From positions 248,001-312,000 of the forward strand of contig NZ_RFFM01000001.1 of the NCBI RefSeq assembly GCF_003696365.1: a DNA stretch of 64,000 nt. The letters run 5' to 3'. A program made the position numbers and the translations under genes. Positions 53,536 to 63,482 of this stretch are shown here, in pieces. The notes under the pieces are model-generated. The model did not search any database. It had not been told where the DNA came from and was given only the letters and a program-made list of their open reading frames with translations. The stretch is from Stutzerimonas zhaodongensis. GTDB lineage: Bacteria > Pseudomonadota > Gammaproteobacteria > Pseudomonadales > Pseudomonadaceae. Each line of letters starts with the position of its first letter. The first letter of the stretch is position 1.

Positions 53536-56091
53536 ATGCAAGACAAAGAACTGTCCACTGAAGAGCTGATCGCCCAGGACGTCGGCGCACGCTCGCCCGT
53601 CGGGCTTATGTCCGCGGTGATTGCCGGACTCGCGCTGCTCTGGTCGCTGTTTCAGCTGTGGATCGCCTCGCCGCTGCCTTTCGTATTGGGTTTTGGCGTA
53701 CTAAATGACACCGAGACTCGCTCGATTCACCTGGCTTTTGCGCTGCTGCTGGCGTTTCTGGCTTACCCGGCGTTCAAGAAATCGCCGCGAGACCGCGTCC
53801 CCCTGGTCGATATCGCCCTGGGTCTGGTCGCTGCTGCCACGGCGGCCTATCTATTTATCGCCTATGAACAACTGGCACAGCGTCCCGGCAACCTGACCAC
53901 CATGGATCTGGTTACCGCCTGTATCGGTATTCCGCTGCTGCTCGAGGCCACGCGTCGCGCGTTGGGCCCGCCACTGGCAATCATTGCTCTGGTTTTCCTG
54001 GTGTACAGCGTTGCCGGCCCCTGGATGCCTGGGCTGCTGGCACACCGTGGCGTCAGTTTCACCGCGTTGGCGAACCACCAGTGGATCACTACTGAGGGCG
54101 TATTCGGCATTGCGCTGGGTGTCTCCACCAGCTTCGTTTTCCTGTTTGTTCTGTTCGGTGCGCTGCTTGAGCGCGCAGGTGCCGGGCACTATTTCATTCA
54201 GCTGGCCTTCAGCATGCTCGGCCATTTCCGCGGCGGCCCTGCCAAGGCGGCGGTCGTGGCATCGGGGATGACCGGCCTGATTTCCGGTTCGTCGATTGCC
54301 AACGTTGTGACCACCGGCACATTCACCATCCCCATGATGAAGCGCACCGGGTTTTCCGCGGAAAAGGCTGGAGCCGTGGAAGTCGCCTCGTCGGTCAACG
54401 GACAGATCATGCCCCCCGTGATGGGCGCAGCGGCGTTTCTGATGGTCGAGTACGTGGGGATTCCCTACGTCGAAGTAATCAAGCACGCCTTTCTTCCAGC
54501 GCTGATCTCCTACATCGCGCTGGTCTATATCGTTCACCTTGAGTCGCTCAAACTGGGCCTGACCGCGTTGCCGCGCGCTAACGTTGCCAAACCCTGGATG
54601 CAGAGGCTGATCGGCTTCGCATTCGGTGCTGCGCTGATTTCCGGCCTCTCGCTGGGTGTCTATTACGGGCTTGGCTGGCTGAAACCGGTGCTCGGTGATG
54701 CCGCGCTGTGGGTCATCGGCGCGTTGCTGGCACTGGTCTATCTGGGCTTGCTGAAGATCGCCGCAAGCAATCCACCGTTGCCGCACGAAGACCCTGATGC
54801 GCCGCTGGAAAAATTGCCGGAAACGCGCCCGGTGCTGCTGTCGGGCCTGCATTTCCTTCTGCCTGTGGTGGTGCTGGTCTGGTGCCTGATGATCGAGCGC
54901 CTGTCGCCCGGCCTGTCCGCTTTCTGGGGCTCGGTGATGCTGGTCATCATCCTGCTTACGCAGCGTCCGTTGCTGTCGATGCTGCGCAAGGACGGTACTC
55001 ATCAGCACGGCAGCTTCATGGATGGCGTTATCGACTTGCGTGAAGGCCTGATCGCCGGCGCGCGCAACATGATCGGCATCGGCATCGCCACGGCGGCTGC
55101 GGGCATCATCGTCGGTGCAGTTTCACAGACGGGTGTTGGCCTGGTGCTTGCGGACCTGGTCGAGCTGCTGTCGATGGGCAATCTGCTGCTGATGCTGCTG
55201 CTCACAGCATTCCTCAGCCTCATCCTGGGGATGGGCCTGCCGACGACTGCCAACTACATCGTCGTCTCCAGCCTGCTGGCGCCGGTGGTGGTTGCGCTGG
55301 GCCAGCAGAACGGCCTGATCGTGCCGTTGATCGCAGTGCACCTGTTTGTCTTCTACTTCGGCATCATGGCTGACGTCACGCCGCCTGTGGGCCTGGCTTC
55401 TTTCGCTGCTGCTGCGGTGTCCAAGGGCGATCCGATCAAGACCGGTATCACGGCGTTCTACTACAGCCTTCGAACAGCGGCGCTGCCTTTCCTGTTCATC
55501 TTCAATACCGACCTGCTGCTGATCAACGTCGACTTCTGGCATGGGGTTCTGATCTTCATAGTGGCGACCATCGCCATGTTGGTGTTCGCGGCGGGCACTC
55601 AAGGCTATTTCCTGGTGCGCAGCCGCTGGTACGAGAGCCTGCTGCTGCTGCTGGTGGCCTTCACGTTGTTCCGGCCGGGTTTCTGGATGGACATGATTCA
55701 CGACCCGTATCGTGATATCGCGCCGTCCGAGTTGGTCCAGGCCCTCGATGATGTCGAGGAAGACAGCCAGTTGCGCTTGCGCGTCATGGGTGAAAACGAC
55801 GTCGGTGACCCACGCGAATTCGTGGTGCTACTGGCCATCCCTGACGGAGCAACAGGCCAGGAAAAGCTCGACAAAATCGGCTTGGTTACATTCGAGGATG
55901 GCGGCAAGCTCCTGGTTGACAGCGTGACCTTCGGCAGCCCAGCCGCCGAAGCAGGTCTGGAGTTCGATCAGGAGATCTTGACGGTCCGCGCGCCCACCGA
56001 TCGCTGGCCGAAGGAATACATGTGGATTCCCGGCTTCCTGCTGTTCGGTCTGATCTACTGGATGCAGCGACGTCGCCGCGTAGATAACTGA
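53536..56091 (+). CDS. TRAP transporter fused permease (DctQ-DctM type)
   Basis: An 851-aa inner-membrane protein. The N-terminal part (about 25-130) corresponds to the small DctQ subunit and the following 12-helix part to DctM (LEATRRALGPPLAIIALVFL; ASSVNGQIMPPVMGAAAFLM; ILGMGLPTTANYIVV). The C-terminus has a soluble extension (about 715-830) typical of DUF3394-bearing permeases, including GSPAAEAGLEFDQEIL. It uses an ion gradient to import the TAXI ligand. Confidence 0.92.
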   Translation: MQDKELSTEELIAQDVGARSPVGLMSAVIAGLALLWSLFQLWIASPLPFVLGFGVLNDTETRSIHLAFALLLAFLAYPAFKKSPRDRVPLVDIALGLVAAATAAYLFIAYEQLAQRPGNLTTMDLVTACIGIPLLLEATRRALGPPLAIIALVFLVYSVAGPWMPGLLAHRGVSFTALANHQWITTEGVFGIALGVSTSFVFLFVLFGALLERAGAGHYFIQLAFSMLGHFRGGPAKAAVVASGMTGLISGSSIANVVTTGTFTIPMMKRTGFSAEKAGAVEVASSVNGQIMPPVMGAAAFLMVEYVGIPYVEVIKHAFLPALISYIALVYIVHLESLKLGLTALPRANVAKPWMQRLIGFAFGAALISGLSLGVYYGLGWLKPVLGDAALWVIGALLALVYLGLLKIAASNPPLPHEDPDAPLEKLPETRPVLLSGLHFLLPVVVLVWCLMIERLSPGLSAFWGSVMLVIILLTQRPLLSMLRKDGTHQHGSFMDGVIDLREGLIAGARNMIGIGIATAAAGIIVGAVSQTGVGLVLADLVELLSMGNLLLMLLLTAFLSLILGMGLPTTANYIVVSSLLAPVVVALGQQNGLIVPLIAVHLFVFYFGIMADVTPPVGLASFAAAAVSKGDPIKTGITAFYYSLRTAALPFLFIFNTDLLLINVDFWHGVLIFIVATIAMLVFAAGTQGYFLVRSRWYESLLLLLVAFTLFRPGFWMDMIHDPYRDIAPSELVQALDDVEEDSQLRLRVMGENDVGDPREFVVLLAIPDGATGQEKLDKIGLVTFEDGGKLLVDSVTFGSPAAEAGLEFDQEILTVRAPTDRWPKEYMWIPGFLLFGLIYWMQRRRRVDN

Positions 56092-56106
56092 TCCTCCAGC
56101 CTGACC

Positions 56107-56143
56107 AAAGCCCCGACGGTGCCTCGCACCGCCGGGGCTTTTT
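56107..56143 (+). terminator. Intrinsic terminator of the TRAP transporter operon
   Basis: AAAGCCCCG (56107-56115) pairs with CGGGGC-TTT (56133-56141); the inner CGGTG/CACCG also pairs, and TTTTT follows. Located 16 bp after the permease stop. The further 240 bp to recC show no gene. Confidence 0.92.
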
Positions 56144-56384
56144 GTTTGATGACATGAAGCTTGCCTGTCCAGGCCAAGCGTCCGTCCCGGGTATTGCGCC
56201 GTTGCCTAACTTCGCGATTCGCTTTACGGCCCTCACGGCTGCGGGCCTGGGCTACGACTCCAGCGCCGCCTAAACGGCACTGCAAAACAGAGCGCCTCGC
56301 CGACCAACTGGGTATACCTTCGCACCACCGCTGCGCAACCGGAACTTGCTACCCTTGCCCGCTGATCCAGTCGAAGCCGCCACC

Positions 56385-59300
56385 ATGCTCAGCCTTTACC
56401 ACGCTCCCGACCTCGAAACCCTTGGCGAACTGGCTACACGCCTGCTTGCCCAGCCGCTCAGCGACCCCTTCGCCCCGGCATTAGTGGTGGTGCCGAGCCA
56501 GGGCATGGGCCGCTGGCTGACCCTGGAGCTGGCGCGCAAGCAAGGTATCGCCATGCAGCTGGAGATGCAGCTGCCGGCCAAGTTCGTCTGGGACCTGAGC
56601 CGCACCGTTCTGGGCAGCCTGCCCGAGCAGTCGGCGTTCTCCCCGACGACCCTGACCTGGCGCCTCTACGGTTGGCTCTGCGAGCCGGCCAATCTCGAAC
56701 TCGCGCCGCGCCTGGCGCAGTACCTTGACGGTGGTGACGAGCGCCGTCGATTGTCGCTTGCCGCGAAGATCGCAGACGTTTTCGACCAGTACCTGCTCTA
56801 TCGCGACGACTGGCTGGCGGCGTGGGAGCGGGGCGAAATGCAGGAACTGGGTCCTGACGAAGCCTGGCAGGCGCTGCTCTGGCGCGAGCTGACAAAAGAC
56901 GGCCACCCGCACCGCGCACGGCTGCTTGGCGACCTGCTGCAGCGCCTCTACAGCGACGAGCCCTTGCCGGGCCTGCCCGAGCGGCTGCTGGTGTTCGGCA
57001 TCAGCAGCCTGCCGCCACACCACCTGCGCGTGCTCGACGGGCTGTCGCGGCATATCGACGTGGTGGTCTGCGCGCTCAACCCGAGCCGCGAAGCCTGGGG
57101 GGAGATTCGCGATATCCGCGAGCTGGCCAGGCAACCGGAGAGCGGTATCGATGACTGGTATCTGGACGTGGGCCATCCGCTGCTGGCAAGTCTCGGCAAG
57201 CAGGGTCGCGATTTCTTCGATTCCCTGTTCAGCCTCACCGCCAGCGAAGGCAGCCAGGAGTTCGGCCTGTATTCCGAAGATGACGACCTCAGCGACGACA
57301 GCCTCCTGCACGCCCTGCAGAACGACATCCTGCGCCTGCGCACGCGGCTACCCGATGAGCGCATCACGCTGGCCGAGGGCGACCGTTCTCTGGAAGTGCA
57401 CATCGCCCATTCGCCGCTGCGCGAGGTGGAAATCCTCCACGATCAGCTGCTGGCGCGCTTCGCTGCTAATCCGGCGCTGTCGCCCGATCAGGTGGTGGTG
57501 CTGACACCCGACATCGAACGTTACGCGCCCTTCATCGAGGCGGTGTTCGCCCAGCGCGAGGGCAGCCCGCGGATTCCCTACAGCCTCGCAGACCGCAGCC
57601 TGCGGGCCGAAATGCCATTGATCGAGGCTTTCCTTGAGTTGCTGATGTTGGCGCAGAGCCGTTTCGCCGCCGAGGAAATCCTCGCCTGGCTGGAGCAGCC
57701 AGCTATCGCCCGTCGCGCCGGTATCGAAAGCGAAGACCTGCCGCTGCTACGCGACTGGCTGCGCGAGGCCGGCGTGCGTTGGGGGCGCGACGGTAGCCAG
57801 CGCGTTCGCCTGGGGCTGCCGGACGAATCGGCCTTTACCTGGCGCCAGGGGCTGGATCGGCTGATGCTGGGGTTTGCTGCACCGCCGCAGTTGGCCGGGG
57901 ACAACGCGCCGCTGCTCGGCGACTACTGGCCTCTGGATGCTCTGGAAGGGGCCCGTGGGCAATTGCTGGGACGACTTGTGGAGTTCGTCGAACGTCTCGG
58001 CACACTGGCCGACCAGCTGGCGCGGCCGCGTCCGTTGGGCGAATGGGCGGACGACCTGCAAGTGCTGATCGATACGCTGTTCGACGAGCGCGAGGCCGGC
58101 GAGACGCTGCTACTGCTCTCCCAGGCCTGTGCCTCGCTGCGCGATCAGGCCCAGGCCGCCGATCTCACCCGCCCCATCGAGCTGGAGCTGGTGCACCAGC
58201 AGCTCAGCGCCGCGCTGCAGCAGGGCAGCGGCGCCTCGGGCTTTCTCACCGGTGCGGTGACCTTCTGCACCATGGTGCCGATGCGCAGCCTGCCGTTCCG
58301 AGTGGTCTGTCTGCTAGGGCTGGACGATGGCGCCTTCCCGCGGCGCACACCGCCGTCGGGCTTCGATCTGATCGGCCGCCACCCGCGCCGTGGCGACCGT
58401 GCGCGGCGCCTCGACGACCGCTACCTGCTGCTGGAGACGCTGCTCTCTGCGCGCGAGGCGTTGTACCTGTCCTATGTCGGCCGCGACCCGCGGGACAATG
58501 CCGTGCTGCCACCGTCGGTGCTGCTCAGCGAGGTGCTCGAGGCGGTGGACATGACCGCCGTGCTGGCCGATGGCGCGCGGCCGGTCAGCCAGAAGATCCT
58601 CATTGCCCACCCGCTGCAGCCGTTCTCGCCGCGTAATTTCGGCGAAGCGCCCTGCGCCGGCTTTTCGCTGCCCTGGTTCCGCGCCGCCCAGCGCCTCGCC
58701 GAGCCACCCCATACACAGGCGCAACCCTTCGCAAGCCTGCTCGCCGAACCCGACGAGGCCTGGCTGACCATTGAGCCCTCGCAGCTATTGCAATGCTTCC
58801 GGCACCCGGCGCGCTTCCTGCTTGAACAGCGCCTGGGCCTGCGGCTGGCCGATGATCAGGAAACGCTCGCCAGTGACGAGCCGTTCGATCTGGAGATGCC
58901 GGCCTGGAACGGCCTGCGCCGCCTGTCGCTGCAGGCCATGGAACATGGCTGGAGTGACGAAGAAGAGCGCCGCATGGCCTGTGCAGCGGGTTGGCTCCCC
59001 ACCGGTGAGCTGGGCCAGGCGCTGTGGGGCAAGTTGCGCGGCCCGGTCCGTGCCTTTGCGCCGCGCCTGTTCGAACTGCGCCCGGACGCGGTGCCCGAGC
59101 CGCTGCCGGTGGATATCACCCTGGCCGGTGTACGCGTGCATGGCTGGCTCGACGGCGTGACCCCGGCCGGCCTGTTCGGCTGGAAGCTCGGCCGCTTGGG
59201 GGAGTGGGACCTGCCGCCGTTCTGGCTGCGCCATCTGCTGCTCAATCTGTCCGCCACGCCCGGAATCGAGCGCAACAGCCTGATGCTTTCGCCAGCCGGC

Positions 59301-59654
59301 GACTGGCAGCTTGGACCGCTGGCCAACGCCGCCGAGCTGCTGGAGCCCTGGCTGGCGGCCTATCGCTGTGCGATTCGGGAGCCGCTGCCGTTGTTGCCGC
59401 GTAGCAGCCATGCGTTTGCCAAGGGCTACCGCAAGCCGGCCCGTGGTAGCGAGCCGCTCGACTGCGCCCGCAAGCGTGCCCGCGAAGCTTGGCTTGGTGC
59501 CGAGTTCAGCCCCATTGCCGCCGAAGCTGAAGACCCCTGGAACGCCTTGGCCTTCCGTGATCGCGATCCGCTGGACGAGCGGTTCGAAATTCTGGCGGAA
59601 CAGCTGATCGGCCCGGCCCTGGATGCCCTGGCCGATGAGGAGCAGGAAGAATGA
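56385..59654 (+). CDS. recC: Exodeoxyribonuclease V gamma subunit RecC
   Basis: A 1089-aa subunit of the RecBCD helicase-nuclease, which recognises Chi and splits DNA ends. It starts MLSLYHAPDLETLGELATRL and has helicase-like but inactive domains: LVVVPSQGMGRWLTLELARK, LLVFGISSLPPHHLRVLDGL, FCTMVPMRSLPFRVVCLLGL. The start at ATG 56385 is chosen over an in-frame ATG at 56346 because homologues begin at this sequence. Its stop overlaps the recB start as ATGA. Confidence 0.93.
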   Translation: MLSLYHAPDLETLGELATRLLAQPLSDPFAPALVVVPSQGMGRWLTLELARKQGIAMQLEMQLPAKFVWDLSRTVLGSLPEQSAFSPTTLTWRLYGWLCEPANLELAPRLAQYLDGGDERRRLSLAAKIADVFDQYLLYRDDWLAAWERGEMQELGPDEAWQALLWRELTKDGHPHRARLLGDLLQRLYSDEPLPGLPERLLVFGISSLPPHHLRVLDGLSRHIDVVVCALNPSREAWGEIRDIRELARQPESGIDDWYLDVGHPLLASLGKQGRDFFDSLFSLTASEGSQEFGLYSEDDDLSDDSLLHALQNDILRLRTRLPDERITLAEGDRSLEVHIAHSPLREVEILHDQLLARFAANPALSPDQVVVLTPDIERYAPFIEAVFAQREGSPRIPYSLADRSLRAEMPLIEAFLELLMLAQSRFAAEEILAWLEQPAIARRAGIESEDLPLLRDWLREAGVRWGRDGSQRVRLGLPDESAFTWRQGLDRLMLGFAAPPQLAGDNAPLLGDYWPLDALEGARGQLLGRLVEFVERLGTLADQLARPRPLGEWADDLQVLIDTLFDEREAGETLLLLSQACASLRDQAQAADLTRPIELELVHQQLSAALQQGSGASGFLTGAVTFCTMVPMRSLPFRVVCLLGLDDGAFPRRTPPSGFDLIGRHPRRGDRARRLDDRYLLLETLLSAREALYLSYVGRDPRDNAVLPPSVLLSEVLEAVDMTAVLADGARPVSQKILIAHPLQPFSPRNFGEAPCAGFSLPWFRAAQRLAEPPHTQAQPFASLLAEPDEAWLTIEPSQLLQCFRHPARFLLEQRLGLRLADDQETLASDEPFDLEMPAWNGLRRLSLQAMEHGWSDEEERRMACAAGWLPTGELGQALWGKLRGPVRAFAPRLFELRPDAVPEPLPVDITLAGVRVHGWLDGVTPAGLFGWKLGRLGEWDLPPFWLRHLLLNLSATPGIERNSLMLSPAGDWQLGPLANAAELLEPWLAAYRCAIREPLPLLPRSSHAFAKGYRKPARGSEPLDCARKRAREAWLGAEFSPIAAEAEDPWNALAFRDRDPLDERFEILAEQLIGPALDALADEEQEE

Positions 59655-62600
59655 AACTCGACCTCCTCGACTCCCCCTTCGACGGCCGCTCGCTGATCGA
59701 AGCCAGCGCCGGCACCGGCAAGACCTGGACGCTCACCGCGCTCTATGCGCGTCTGCTGCTGGAGCGCCAGCTCTCGGTGGGGCAGATTCTGGTGGTCACC
59801 TACACCACCGCCGCCACCGCCGAGCTGCGCGAGCGCATCCGCGCGCGGCTGGCCGATCTGCTGGCGGTTTATGAGGGCACGCCGAGCAGCGATGACTTCC
59901 TCAATCGCCTGCACGCCCGCTATCCGGACGACGCCTCGCGGCGGCGCCTGTTGCTGGCGGTGCACGGGTTCGACGAGGCGGCGATCTTCACCATCCACGG
60001 CTTCTGCCAGCGTGCCCTGCAGGACGCGGCCTTCGAGGCCGGCGGCGACTTCGACAGCGAGCTGACCGCCGATGACCGCGAGATCATCGACGCGCTGCTT
60101 GCTGATGCCTGGCGCAGCGAACTGGCCGATGCCGATCCGGCCTGGGCGCGTTTCCTCGCCAAGAGCCGGATCACGCCGGTGTGGCTGCGCCAGCGGTTGC
60201 GCAGTCACTTGGGCAAGCCTTACTTGCGCGTGGAACCTCAGGACTTGCCGGTGCCAACGGACCTGCGCTCTGTCGAGGCAGCCTGGCAGCGCGCCGCGGC
60301 GCTCTGGCAAGAGGCCGGCAAGGCCTGGGTCGCTGAGCTGGTAGCCCATGGCGGGCTGAACCAGAGCACTCACAAGGGCATCAAGTTCACACCATGGCAG
60401 GTTGAACTGGACGCCTACTTTGCCGACCCGGCGGTGATGTTCGACCTGCCCGAGGGTGCGGCCAAGTTCGGCGTGCGCGCCCTGAGCAAGGCTTGCAAAA
60501 AAGGCTTCGACGCGCCCGTGTGCGAGCTGGCCCATGCACTGGACGAGCTGGCCGATCAGGTGGCCGACGCACTGCCCGCCGGCAAGCAGCGGCTGATCGC
60601 CCTTCAGGTGGCGCTGCTCGAGAGGCTCAACCGCGAGCTGCCGGAGCGCAAGGCGGCGCAGCGGCTGCTTGCCTTCGACGATCTGCTCAATCGCCTGGAT
60701 CTGGCTTTGCAGGGCCCAGTCGGCGATGACCTGGCGGCCTCGTTGCGCGCGACCTATCCGCTGGCGCTGATCGACGAGTTTCAGGACACCGACCCGATCC
60801 AGTACGCCATCTTCAACCGCATCTATGCCAAGACAAGCGAGGCTTCGCTGTGCTTCGTAGGTGACCCCAAGCAGGCGATCTATGCCTTCCGTGGCGCGGA
60901 TTTGGCGACCTACATGACCGCCAAGCAGCAGGCTGATCGCGAACCCTTCAACCTGCCGACCAACTACCGCTCCACGCCTGAGCTGATCGCCGCGCTCAAC
61001 CAGCTGTTCAAGCATCCGCAGCCGTTTGCGCAACGCGATCTGCAGTACCCGCCGGTGGGCGCCGCCGAGAAGCCGCGGGCCAAGCTGCGCCTGGTGGAGG
61101 AGGGCGAAGCCGCGCCACTGTCGCTCGTGTGGCTGGGCGACGATCCGCTGGGCAAAGGCGAGGCCGCGCAGCTGGCGGTGAGCGACACCGCACGGCGCAT
61201 TGCCCTGCAACTGGCGGGCGCCGGTGAAGGGCGTGCAGGCTTCGACAAGGACGGCGCGTTTACCGCGCTGAAAGGTGGCGATATCGCCGTGCTGGTGGCC
61301 AACCATCGCCAGGCCGGAATGATCGCTGATGAGCTGTCTGCCCGCGGCGTGCCCAGCGTTCGCCGTGGGCGCGACAGTGTATGGCGCAGCGAGGAGGCCA
61401 CGGAGCTCGCGGCGGTGCTCGCCGCCTACGCCGAGCCGGGGCGCGAAGGGCTGCTGCGTTACGCCCTGGCCACGCGCCTGCTGGGCCGCAGCGCCGCCGA
61501 TCTTGCCCGCTGTCAGGACGATCAGCAGCAGTGGGATGCCGAGCGCGAAGCCGCAGAGCGCTATCACCAACTCTGGCAGCAGCAGGGCTTCATGCGTGTA
61601 TTCCGTGCCTGGCTAGACGAGCAGGCCGTAGCCGAGCGGCTGCTGGCGCGTGTCGACGGGGAGCGTCGGCTGACCAATCTGCTGCACCTTGGCGAATTGC
61701 TGCAAGCTGAAAGCCTGCTGCGCCCGGGGCTGGAGCCGCTGCTGGCCTGGTTCAATGCCCAGCGCGGCAGCGAAGGCGCGGGCGAGGAAGCGCTGCTGCG
61801 CCTGGAAAGCGATGCCGAACGGGTGCAGATCGTCACCATCCACACCAGCAAGGGCCTGGAATATCCGCTGGTGTTCTGCCCCTTCCTGTGGGACGGCAAA
61901 CTGCTCGGCAAGAACCGCGACAGCGCCCGTTGCCACGACGCCGATGGCCAGCCGCTGCTGGACCTGGGCAGCGACGCGCTGCAAGACAACCTCGAACGCG
62001 CCCGGGAGGAAGTTTTCGCCGAGCAACTGCGCCTGGCCTACGTCGCACTGACCCGCGCACGTGACCGGCTCTGGCTGCACTGGGGGCCGGTCAATCTGTG
62101 CAAACCAAAGAAAGATGGCAGTCTGGCCGATGAAGGCCTGCACAGCAGCGCCCTGGCCTGGCTGCTGCACGGTCGTGGACTTCCAGGCGAGCAACCGCTT
62201 ACCGAACTGGGCAATCATCTGGCTGACCTCAATGGCGCAAGCCTGCGCCTTGCCGTCGAGCGTCTGGTCGAGGAAGGCAAGGGGAGCATCGCCTGCCTGC
62301 CGCTGGAGACCCGCGAAGCCAACGCTCAGGGACCCGGTCGCGCGGCGCCGCCGGGATCATTGTCACAGCTCAATCGAACCCTTTACAGCGCCTGGCGAAT
62401 CGGCAGCTTTTCGGGGCTCGCCGCCGGCATGCACATGGAGGCGCCGGACCGTGACGCTCTGGCGATCCCCGATGCCGGCGAGCCGGGCAGCGGGTTCTTC
62501 GCCTTTCCCCGCGGCGCACGGGCCGGAACTTGCCTGCACGCGATTCTTGAAGATTGGGCACGGGGAAAAGGCGATCTGCCGGAGCTGGTCGAGCCGGCAC

Positions 62601-63199
62601 TGCAGGCTTATGGCTTGCCGCTGGAATGGAAGGACATCGCCACGACCCATTTACAGGGCGTGCTGGAGACTGACCTGGACGGCGCCGGCCTGACGCTTGC
62701 CCGCCTGCAATCTGCACGGCGGCTGCCCGAGCTGGGCTTCACCTTCCCGGTGCAGGAACTCGATGTGACGCGGTTGCGTACTCTGCTGACAGACCCTGAC
62801 TACGGCCTCGCCGCTCCGCTGCGCGAGGCAGCGTCGCGGCTTGAATTCGACAGCCTCAAGGGCTTTCTCAAGGGTTTTATCGACCTGACCTTCGAGCACG
62901 ATGGCCGTTGGTACATCGCGGACTACAAGTCCAATTGGCTAGGGCCTGATGCGAGCTACTACGGCGGTGAGCGGCTGCTGCAAGCATTGGCGGGCGAGCA
63001 CTATTACCTGCAATACCTGATCTATCTGGTAGCGCTGCGCCGCTTTCTGCGTCAGCGTCTGGCTGATTTCCGCGACGATCAGCTGGGCGGCGCCTTCTAC
63101 CTGTTCCTGCGAGGCATGCCCGACGCCGGCGTCTACTTCGCCCGCCCGCGCGACGCGCTTCTCGATGCGCTGGATCGGTTGTTCGAGGAGGAACGATGA
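59651..63199 (+). CDS. recB: Exodeoxyribonuclease V beta subunit RecB
   Basis: A 1182-aa helicase-nuclease. Walker A EASAGTGKTWTL near residues 17-28; UvrD-type motifs LALIDEFQDTDPIQY (about 373-387), GDPKQAIYAFRGAD and VTIHTSKGLEYPLVF. The C-terminal nuclease domain has GFIDLTFEHDG and IADYKSNWLG (about 1075-1097) with the Asp/Asp/Lys catalytic set. It acts with RecC and RecD in recombinational repair and degradation of foreign DNA. Confidence 0.96.
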   Translation: MKLDLLDSPFDGRSLIEASAGTGKTWTLTALYARLLLERQLSVGQILVVTYTTAATAELRERIRARLADLLAVYEGTPSSDDFLNRLHARYPDDASRRRLLLAVHGFDEAAIFTIHGFCQRALQDAAFEAGGDFDSELTADDREIIDALLADAWRSELADADPAWARFLAKSRITPVWLRQRLRSHLGKPYLRVEPQDLPVPTDLRSVEAAWQRAAALWQEAGKAWVAELVAHGGLNQSTHKGIKFTPWQVELDAYFADPAVMFDLPEGAAKFGVRALSKACKKGFDAPVCELAHALDELADQVADALPAGKQRLIALQVALLERLNRELPERKAAQRLLAFDDLLNRLDLALQGPVGDDLAASLRATYPLALIDEFQDTDPIQYAIFNRIYAKTSEASLCFVGDPKQAIYAFRGADLATYMTAKQQADREPFNLPTNYRSTPELIAALNQLFKHPQPFAQRDLQYPPVGAAEKPRAKLRLVEEGEAAPLSLVWLGDDPLGKGEAAQLAVSDTARRIALQLAGAGEGRAGFDKDGAFTALKGGDIAVLVANHRQAGMIADELSARGVPSVRRGRDSVWRSEEATELAAVLAAYAEPGREGLLRYALATRLLGRSAADLARCQDDQQQWDAEREAAERYHQLWQQQGFMRVFRAWLDEQAVAERLLARVDGERRLTNLLHLGELLQAESLLRPGLEPLLAWFNAQRGSEGAGEEALLRLESDAERVQIVTIHTSKGLEYPLVFCPFLWDGKLLGKNRDSARCHDADGQPLLDLGSDALQDNLERAREEVFAEQLRLAYVALTRARDRLWLHWGPVNLCKPKKDGSLADEGLHSSALAWLLHGRGLPGEQPLTELGNHLADLNGASLRLAVERLVEEGKGSIACLPLETREANAQGPGRAAPPGSLSQLNRTLYSAWRIGSFSGLAAGMHMEAPDRDALAIPDAGEPGSGFFAFPRGARAGTCLHAILEDWARGKGDLPELVEPALQAYGLPLEWKDIATTHLQGVLETDLDGAGLTLARLQSARRLPELGFTFPVQELDVTRLRTLLTDPDYGLAAPLREAASRLEFDSLKGFLKGFIDLTFEHDGRWYIADYKSNWLGPDASYYGGERLLQALAGEHYYLQYLIYLVALRRFLRQRLADFRDDQLGGAFYLFLRGMPDAGVYFARPRDALLDALDRLFEEER

Positions 63200-63252
63200 T
63201 GCGCCTCATATTTGCAGGAGCCCTATCTCGCGAAGGGCGATTACCCGCTTGT

Positions 63253-63317
63253 GTAGGAGTCAGCTTGCTGGCGATCCGGGCGCGTTATAAAAGCATCGCC
63301 AGCAAGCTGGCTCCTAC
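63253..63317. repeat. REP/BIME inverted repeat between recB and recD
   Basis: GTAGGAGTCAGCTTGCTGGC (63253-63272, continuing GAT) is mirrored by ATCGCCAGCAAGCTGGCTCC (63295-63314, continuing TAC), 22 of 23 pairs. This is the Pseudomonas-type REP pair (GCCAGCAAGCTGGCTCCTAC), forming a cruciform with a 19-bp centre. Such pairs are mobilised by REP-associated transposases, though none is in the window. Confidence 0.85.
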
Positions 63318-63400
63318 GGCCGTACAAGTGTTGTCGCCATATCTTCAGAGGCAGTCGCCAGCGCTTCTGCCAGTTCATTCGCTGCGACCTGCTGCTCTTA

Positions 63401-63466
63401 TAGGAGCCAGCATGCTGGCGATCCAGGGCGCCGGAATAAGTACTGCCAGCAAGCGGGTTTCTGCTG
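63401..63466. repeat. Second, decayed REP pair
   Basis: ATAGGAGCCAGCATGCTGGC (63401-63420, continuing GAT) is one REP arm; the partner near 63445-63466 (GCCAGCAAGCGGGTTTCTGC) is degenerate. A further partial unit (GCAGGAGCCCT...AGGGCGAT) lies at 63214-63241. The whole 283-bp recB-recD interval is a mosaic of such repeats. Confidence 0.7.
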
Positions 63467-63482
63467 GATCGAGGTCGCAACT

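Noticed and set aside
53851-55008. 385-codon minus-strand frame over the TRAP permease
   Set aside because: Composition is His/Gln/Arg-rich, as expected from antisense of membrane codons; no other support.
59426-61570. 714-codon open frame on the minus strand across recC/recB
   Set aside because: It is antisense to clear RecC/RecB coding sequence, has low-complexity Arg/Gln/Gly composition and no family features; long antisense frames are common in high-GC genes.
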